Shown here in pieces: positions 57,920 to 64,000 of a stretch of DNA of 64,000 bases. The DNA is taken from contig BSWB01000005.1 in NCBI GenBank assembly GCA_033239125.1, forward strand, positions 143,650,494 through 143,714,493. The letters are read 5' to 3'. The notes beneath the pieces were generated by a model. It made no database searches, had not been told where the DNA came from, and saw only the letters and a list, made by a program, of their open reading frames with translations. Source of the DNA: Fagopyrum homotropicum (Eukaryota > Streptophyta > Magnoliopsida > Caryophyllales > Polygonaceae). Position numbers and translations under genes: made by a program. Numbering within the stretch: the stretch's first letter is position 1; each line of letters starts with the position of its first letter.

Positions 57920-58256
57920 TAGTCATGGGTCCGGTTTGGACAAACCGTCCAAACCGTCGGCCCAAACCGGCGGTTTAGGTTTGTCGATTTGACTACACCG
58001 TAGGTTCACGATTTAGGTTTAGCCCAAACTGTAACTGTCGGTTTGGGGTTTTTTTTTTTTTTTTAAATGACCAAACCGGCCAGTTTGGTCCTCAAACCGC
58101 TGGTTAACCGCCGGTTTGGTCCTCAAACCTCCGGTTTGGTCCTTAAACCGGCGGTTTGACCCTTAAACCGACAATTTTCAATTTTTTTTACAAACCGCCA
58201 CCAAACCGCCGATTTGGTTTTTGCCGGTTTAGGTTTAAGACCCAAGTCTAAGCAAA
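57920..58256. mobile_element. Miniature element with AAACCGGCGGTTT motifs
   Basis: About 15 copies of AAACCG or CGGTTT in both orientations, such as AAACCGGCGGTTTAGG and CCGGTTTGGTCCTCAAACC. The ends AGTCATGGGTCCGGTTTGG and GGTTTAAGACCCAAGTCT are weakly inverted. Same building plan as the elements at 17716 and 21690, different motif. Non-coding. Confidence 0.5.
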
Positions 58257-58261
58257 AGTGA

Positions 58262-58443
58262 AGGGTACGTTTGGTTAGAGCATTGGAATGAAAACGGAAT
58301 GAAATTGAATAAGAGTAAGAGAAGGAAATATAAATTATGGAATTACTTTTATGTGTTAAAATACCTTTAAACAAATATAGTTTTTTATTGATTCGAAATC
58401 GTTCCGTTATCGGAAATAATTCTTAGCGATTCCAAACGAGTTC
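58262..58443. mobile_element. MITE, CCGTTTGGTT family, copy 5
   Basis: The left end AGGGTACGTTTGGTTAGAGC then ATTGGAATGAAAACGGAATG; the right end CCGTTATCGGAAATAATTCT then TAGCGATTCCAAACGAGTTC. It directly follows the AAACCG element. Confidence 0.55.
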
Positions 58444-59861
58444 TAAAGATTAACCTTAATATATTTTGTTGCTTACCTATCATACTTTTTACCCACATCA
58501 ATTAAAAGACTTTTATTGATATTAACATTATAAAAATAATCACGTAAGAAATCTAACATGAAAATCTTACAGATTAATCTTATATATGATCTTATAGTAA
58601 AACTTTATTATCTCTCCTAATTAAGATTAATCAATATGGATACTAATACGTTTCAATTCATATAAAGACACGTATTATAAAGCTTCAATGATTCTTAATG
58701 ATTATTCTCATGTAGGATAGTTGGAAAGCACAGAAGCAAACAAACAATGGTGTACGTGTTTGGTGATCTGTAACATATAGACTAATACGAGTAATTATGT
58801 AAGAGCATATGGATTATCGTTCATTGGCCATCTCGAGTTCTTCCAACGTGGTCCAATTCATTTGAAAGCTACTTCACACTCATGCTCTGCACTTGGACTT
58901 TATGACCCTCATTATCTATGTGGTCATTCTAATTCGATCTTTGTTATTGTTTTTGTTACTTTAAGTTGTCTAATTGTGTGTTGCTCATTTGTTTTAAAAC
59001 TATTAGCTTGTTTGATCGGTTATTCGATTATGTATGGTATATATCGAGTCTAGTATGAGCTCGTGAGTCGTAGGCTCGTAGCATTGTCAACCGATAGAAA
59101 GAGCAAGAGCAATGGGTCTTAAGGAGTTAATTGCATTTGAGGGTGTCGGGAGTGCCGGAAGGTATAAGTCTTGCGTATTTTTGCTCGTGATAAAAGTTTA
59201 CGTGTTACGTGCTTGCAACAAATAACGGTAACTCTATCAAATGAACATTCACAACAGTTTTGCACGGATATTTGTAAGAGAAAAATATATGTTATATCTC
59301 TATTTGATTTATATGCATCATACATCTTCATATTTTCATGTGAAGGATTAGGGTAGACTTTGTGTTTGTGAATAAATATAGCTGAAGTATATCTTACATT
59401 CCCTTTATGGAGCTAAACACCACCTTCCAATGTAGTTACACCACGATAATCTAGCAACTATGTATATTACCTTATGACTATTTATGGACCGATGACCGGA
59501 AATATGGTGTTGGATTGGACCCGGATCATATTTAAGTCTAATATATTCAGACCTAAACTAAATATTCAAGCCCAGTTCAAGTCTGATCCAATAGTAAATT
59601 TTCAGTACAAGTCCGGTCCGAATCGACATTTGAACAACTCTATATCGTCTCCAAACCCACGTCACACGAGTGGACAAAACATATTGATTGTGACACTTTC
59701 CGTGAACAAATTCACAAGGGATCTCTAGTAACCACCCATGTCTATTCAACAAATCAACTAATCAACTAATCTTAGTTAAAAAAGCACCGGTCAACCGGAC
59801 CAAAGCCGTGTTATAACAACTTATCAGTTTCATATCTTTTCGGTTCAATAGATTAGAGCTT
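58444..59861. other. Intergenic region
   Basis: No gene is recognised. At 59515-59640, AAGTCCGGTCC, AGTCTGATCC and TTCAGACC words resemble another CCGG-type miniature element in decay. Confidence 0.35.
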
Positions 59862-59935
59862 TGTTAGAGATATAAGTTCCATATCGAAAGTTGTGGATAT
59901 TCCGACCTAGTATATAAGGTCGGTGACCTACCTGA
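59862..59935 (+). mobile_element. TRIM LTR fragment, plus orientation
   Basis: GTTAGAGATATAAGTTCCAT then ATCGAAAGTTGTGGATATTC and CTAGTATATAAGGTCGGTGA follows the start of the TRIM LTRs at 39768 and 44926 (TGTTGGAGATAATAAGGTCC...). Only the first 75 or so bases are present. Confidence 0.65.
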
Positions 59936-60384
59936 AATCCGTTGGTTATTGAATTTACACTCATTGAGCTCGAAGGCCATGTTTAAAACCAGGTGCTCTG
60001 CTTTGTCTTCGAGAATGGGAGCCAAGCATTTCCCAATACACGGGATCCCCAAATATTATACCTAAATCCAAAGATAGGCCTTTCTTATATGTTTCATAAA
60101 TCTCAAATTTCCAATTTAGACCCTCATTAAACCTGTATTTTCGCTCCTTAACCCTCATCATTGGACAACAAAGTGGAAGCCAACCCATTACTACAAATAA
60201 TTTGATTGTTTCCAGTTTTTGAAACAAAGGATAATATTTTCATTGTAAAGGGAGAGCCTTGCTATTATATTATCAAGGAAGATATAATATATACGAATAT
60301 TATGAAATCATATATTCCCGTTAAACTCTTCAATTGTCTCCGAATGTAACAAAACGGCTATATAAATAAAGTCAATAACCCTTA

Positions 60385-60410
60385 TATATATATATATATA
60401 TATATTTATA
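60385..60410. repeat. (TA)n microsatellite
   Basis: About eleven TA units just left of the miniature element at 60419. Confidence 0.8.
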
Positions 60411-60418
60411 CTCTCTCT

Positions 60419-60697
60419 CGGGTGTGGTTCTCATGAGAACACCCCTAACGTGAGAATATGAGAACAATCGTACACCGTTAGATGATGAGTATTAAGGGTT
60501 GAGATTTAGAGTACATATCATAATTAATAATAATTACGAATAATAATAACTACGAATCCAACAATAACTACGAATAATCCACTCAACCAACAATAACTAC
60601 GAATAATACATTAAACGATATGACACATTCGTAACAAAACTAATAATAATTACGAATCTGTTCTCATGTTCTCACGTTAGGGGGTGTTCTCATAGGA
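60419..60697. mobile_element. MITE with CTAACGTGAGAA inverted repeats and 14-bp flanking repeat
   Basis: The left end includes CTCATGAGAACACCCCTAAC then GTGAGAATATGAGAACA. The right end, reverse complemented, reads CCTATGAGAACACCCCCTAA then CGTGAGAACATGAGAACA. TTTATACTCTCTCT flanks both sides (60405-60418, 60698-60711). The interior has four or more AATAACTACGAATAAT units. Element size is 279 bp. Confidence 0.75.
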
Positions 60698-60711
60698 TTT
60701 ATACTCTCTCT

Positions 60712-62600
60712 ATATATATATATGTGTGTGATTTAGTGTACAATTCGATGCAATTTTCAATAGTGATAGGGGAGTTTTTACAAGATTGATGATATTTGAT
60801 CGGATCAAAAAATAAAACGATTAAGGGATTCGATTCGGGAATATGGGCGCATTGTAGGTGGTGGGGTTCTGGGGCGGATTGGGAGTGGCCCCACAACCCT
60901 ATTTAGAGTCTTGTTCAAATGTTGCGGGAAAACTAGAGCATGAAGCTGGAATGATCGAATCCGAACACATAGATTATGACGGTTGGAGCAACGTTCGAAT
61001 GCCGCAGAAAATCGGAGTATGAGGCGCACTCACGCTGAGAACAAGACTCCCACTCTTGATGTATGTTGGATACATATTTTAAAAAATAATACAAAAACTT
61101 AAAAAGACAATTTCTAAACTCGTTTATACGAGAATATATATAACAGACCATCCTTAAATTACAACAAACATGCGGAATTGTCTAAATAAATATTATATTT
61201 TCACTTTCATGCGTCATATATTTGATATCAATTTATAGTAAAAATTATTTTTATTAATTAATATGACTAACATATGAGGATTAACTTTTTTAAATAAATA
61301 AAAGAATATAATTAAAATTCTATTACAAAGATTATTATTTGAGTATTATATTTATACCTTAATATATTATCACTTTTACTTAGATTTAGATAGAGGAGCA
61401 AAATTTGATTTAGTTTTAAATTAAACAAATGTGTCAAATCTTCTAATTGTCAGAAGATTTGCGTTAGATTTTTTCAACAAATCGAGGTATTTGTTAATTT
61501 TGATTGGTAGATAGGTAGATTTATTTTTTTTAATTATTTATTTTAATAAAATTGACGTGGCATGACGACTGTTTACAAATTCTAATAAAATTTTTTTTTA
61601 TAAAATAATTAATGGCAAATCTGTAAATACGTTGTGGCAAATCTGTAAATAAATTGGAAAAAAGCTGGCGTGGACGGCCTTAGAGGTTGATACGTGAACA
61701 AAATGGGTACTGTTTTAGTAGTATATACAGATTTTTGCAAAATTATCCATAAATTTGAAAATTCACAAAACTACCAATATATTGTTAGTATGTTATACGA
61801 TTCGAGCATAAATATGCCCGAACTCAACTCATCAACTCATTTATAGCATAAATTTTTAATTGAGTTTTAAAATAGATTCACGTTAGTTTCATTTATAAAG
61901 TGAAGAATCTCAAACCAAACTTTCTTCAACTCGCCGAGGAGCTCATTTCTAAACTCTCTCAACACCCTCGTTAACATTTTCTATGCTTTAAAATTGTTTA
62001 TTAAATAGTAAATTATCACATTATTTATTGAAATAGTTGAAAATGATAAGCAAAAGTTCAAAGCCTAAAAAGAACGTGTGTTCTTACCAAAAAAAAAAAG
62101 AACGTGTGTATTTTTTTGACAGAAGGTGATACATCGGCATTTTTATGTAATTTATAAATTTATTAAAAAAAGTATCTTACTTTGGAGGGTGATTTTGTGT
62201 AATTTACATCCGATGCAAATTCCTAAGATTCGCTGGCAAAGGGCAATCTCTCTTGCATCTCCATTCATTCAATGGGCAACTGTCCAGTCAATACCCCAGA
62301 ATATAATTCCCGAAATACCCCTTTGCAAGAACTATGACTGAAGGGCAATAATGTCCATTTTGAAAAATGCAATCAGCCCAGAGTGTAGAGACGGCTTGGG
62401 GCGGTGGCCATTTCAGAATTTCTTGCACTTTTCTTTGAATTCTTCTTATCTCTCTCATCCCGCTGTCAAAGAACATTCTTCTCCTTTGATTATTATATTT
62501 TCCCTCTAATAATTTCTGGTAAGCATTCTTACAAGGGAGGTAAACCAAAGCAAAGCAGCTAAATCACTTGCAAATCGATTGAATTTTGAACCCATAAACT
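60712..62600. other. AT-rich intergenic region
   Basis: No gene or RNA is recognised. TGGCAAATCTGTAAATA occurs twice in tandem near 61613-61650. Confidence 0.4.
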
Positions 62601-62780
62601 GTTTCTTTCTCTTTCTTCCTTTTTCACGAATTCCGATACAAAGGGGGTGAAGAGAACGAGGAGAGAGACAGAGAGGAGAATGAACTGTAACCATTACGAA
62701 CAACAAGCGTCGAATCTGCTCGTGTTGTGTATTTGGGTTGGTTAACGGCGGTTCCTTCCTCTGATTGATTTTGATTATTC

Positions 62781-62828
62781 ATGGCCGGGGAGCGGAAACG
62801 TGTTTACCAGGCTTGGAAAGGAAGCAAC
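62781..62828 (+). CDS. First coding exon of a probable DHHC protein S-acyltransferase (partial)
   Basis: The ATG at 62781 gives MAGERKRVYQAWKGSN, then a donor AAC|GTGCGT at 62829. The phrase RVYQ.WKGSN followed by a splice site matches the start of plant DHHC S-acyltransferases (PAT/TIP1-type), whose next residues would be the K/IFFLGGR..FGPD region before the first membrane segment. A CT-rich leader (62400-62780) precedes it. The second exon is not seen up to 64000, so the first intron is at least 1.17 kb. The enzyme would palmitoylate membrane proteins. The call rests on 16 residues. Confidence 0.6.
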
Positions 62829-64000
62829 GTGCGTACTTCTAACTATTCTCTTGTTCAATCGTTTTGTTTCTCTTTTAAAATTCTTTCATTATACTGTTTG
62901 GTACGAGGGTTTTGGAAAATTTTTAGGGTTTGATTACTGGGTGTAATTTTGCCTTTTTCTGTTTTTGGGTTTGTTCTCCTCTTGTTTTGGAGGTCTGATT
63001 TGGGTATTTAGGGTTTGGAGCTGTTCCTGTGGCTTGTATTTGAGGATGGTTAGTATGGGAATTATGGAAATTGGAAATGTTTTGGTTCCAGAGGTTGCTA
63101 ATTGGAGGATCTTTGGTTAATGTAGCTAGTTGGATGATATTTCCAAGTCCTAAATGTAAAAAGAGATGAAATTTATGAGTATATGAAAAATGTTTCTGAT
63201 TTTGACCCATTTTTGGTGGGTTTTCTCGATGGTTCATACTGTGACATGGTCCTTGTCGAAGTATTAGGAGTTGAACAGAAGAGAAAGGTTTGAAGCTCAA
63301 GCTAAGATTGGAACAGTTGCAAAAGGGGAAACTGAAAATGGAATGTTGAAAGATGGGCAAGAGAATATAGAGAGATGTGTAAACTCATGCTCTACGGCAT
63401 TCCGAATTTTGAAAGGAGAATTATTGGATTGTGATTGGGCTGTTTAGATTAGAAGGTTGCCAAAGCTTGAGAAACTTGTGTACTATCTTGGTTATGCTCA
63501 TAGCAGTTTAGGTTCATTGACAAAACTATCTGGAAATTGAAACTTGATATTCAACCGTAAGAATCCTGTTGGACTTGCCTCCTTACAATTTTGCATGTTT
63601 TGAGGTTTCCCTTCTTGGCTGAGCTTTTTAAAACAATGAACTTGAGTTTGGCCCAGACTTGTTTGTTTAATCTCTGATGAAATTGCCCGGAAAGCAGAAT
63701 CAGCTTGCAAGAAATAAACTGGCCTAGTAGGGAACTTCCATTTCATTCAACCCAATAAAAACGGGAAGCCTCAAGGTCGCCATATTCTAGAAGCTCAAAC
63801 TTTTCTGGCTCGACCTAGTGGCTTAGGCTTTTATCTCCGATAATGTTGTGTTGACTGTCAACTTGATGATTATGCATATTGAGTTGCTTCTGATAGGCTT
63901 CTTGATCATCATAATCATGTCGAGTTTTCCTGCTTCTGTAGTTGTATTAGAAAGTGTGGGTATTTGATCATTCATTTAGCAGTGTTTTTCTTTAATGTCT
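62829..64000 (+). other. Long first intron of the DHHC gene (to window edge)
   Basis: T-rich, intron-like DNA with no frame matching the expected second exon. A 145-codon antisense frame at 62923-63360 is dismissed as chance. The intron could also hide leader exons of another transcript, but nothing supports that. Confidence 0.45.

Noticed and set aside
62923..63360. 145-codon antisense frame
   Set aside because: It lies in the first intron of the DHHC gene on the opposite strand, is low in complexity (Asn, His, Ser, Pro) and has no recognisable motif.

Overview
The window is nuclear DNA from a flowering plant, most likely a eudicot. It is AT-rich, the genes are split by GT-AG introns with long AT-rich introns, and all recognisable proteins belong to plant families. 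There are no operons, no CRISPR array and no clear organelle insertion. Exon joins below come from reading splice sites and keeping the frame; they were not aligned to transcripts.

Protein genes, left to right: a UDP-rhamnose/UDP-galactose transporter of the URGT type (minus, 3986-6659); a conserved 203-residue plant protein often labelled 'holocarboxylase synthetase-like' (plus, 18443-20882); an N-myristoylated CDK-like Ser/Thr kinase (plus, 22722-25739); a DUF3511 protein (minus, 26628-26897); the endonuclease subunit EME1 (minus, 28926-33480); a small secreted RGF/GLV/CLEL-type peptide precursor (plus, 46069-46378); a UBP27-like ubiquitin protease (minus, 47613-52015); and the first coding exon of a probable DHHC S-acyltransferase that leaves the window (plus, from 62781).

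The best RNA feature is a cluster of three U14 (SNORD14) C/D snoRNA genes on the minus strand (56955-57632). A TATA box, a telo-box and TGGGCC (site II) motifs lie just upstream.

The rest is transposon-rich. It holds LINE-like RNase H debris split by a 681-bp poly(A) retroposon with a 14-bp target duplication; TRIM-type mini-retrotransposons with an initiator-Met tRNA primer site; a broken Ty1/copia; a possible Ty3-type LTR; a MULE/FAR1-type transposase remnant; a 1007-bp palindromic element with a perfect 8-bp target duplication; a second large inverted repeat of about 1.2 kb; a third foldback-like repeat; and many hAT-like miniature elements whose interiors are tandem CCGG-type motifs.

The genes do not form a pathway. 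I saw no wholly new multi-gene system. The points most worth a second look are the U14 cluster with its promoter, the peptide hormone gene with an altered C-terminus, and the foldback and subterminal-repeat transposons.
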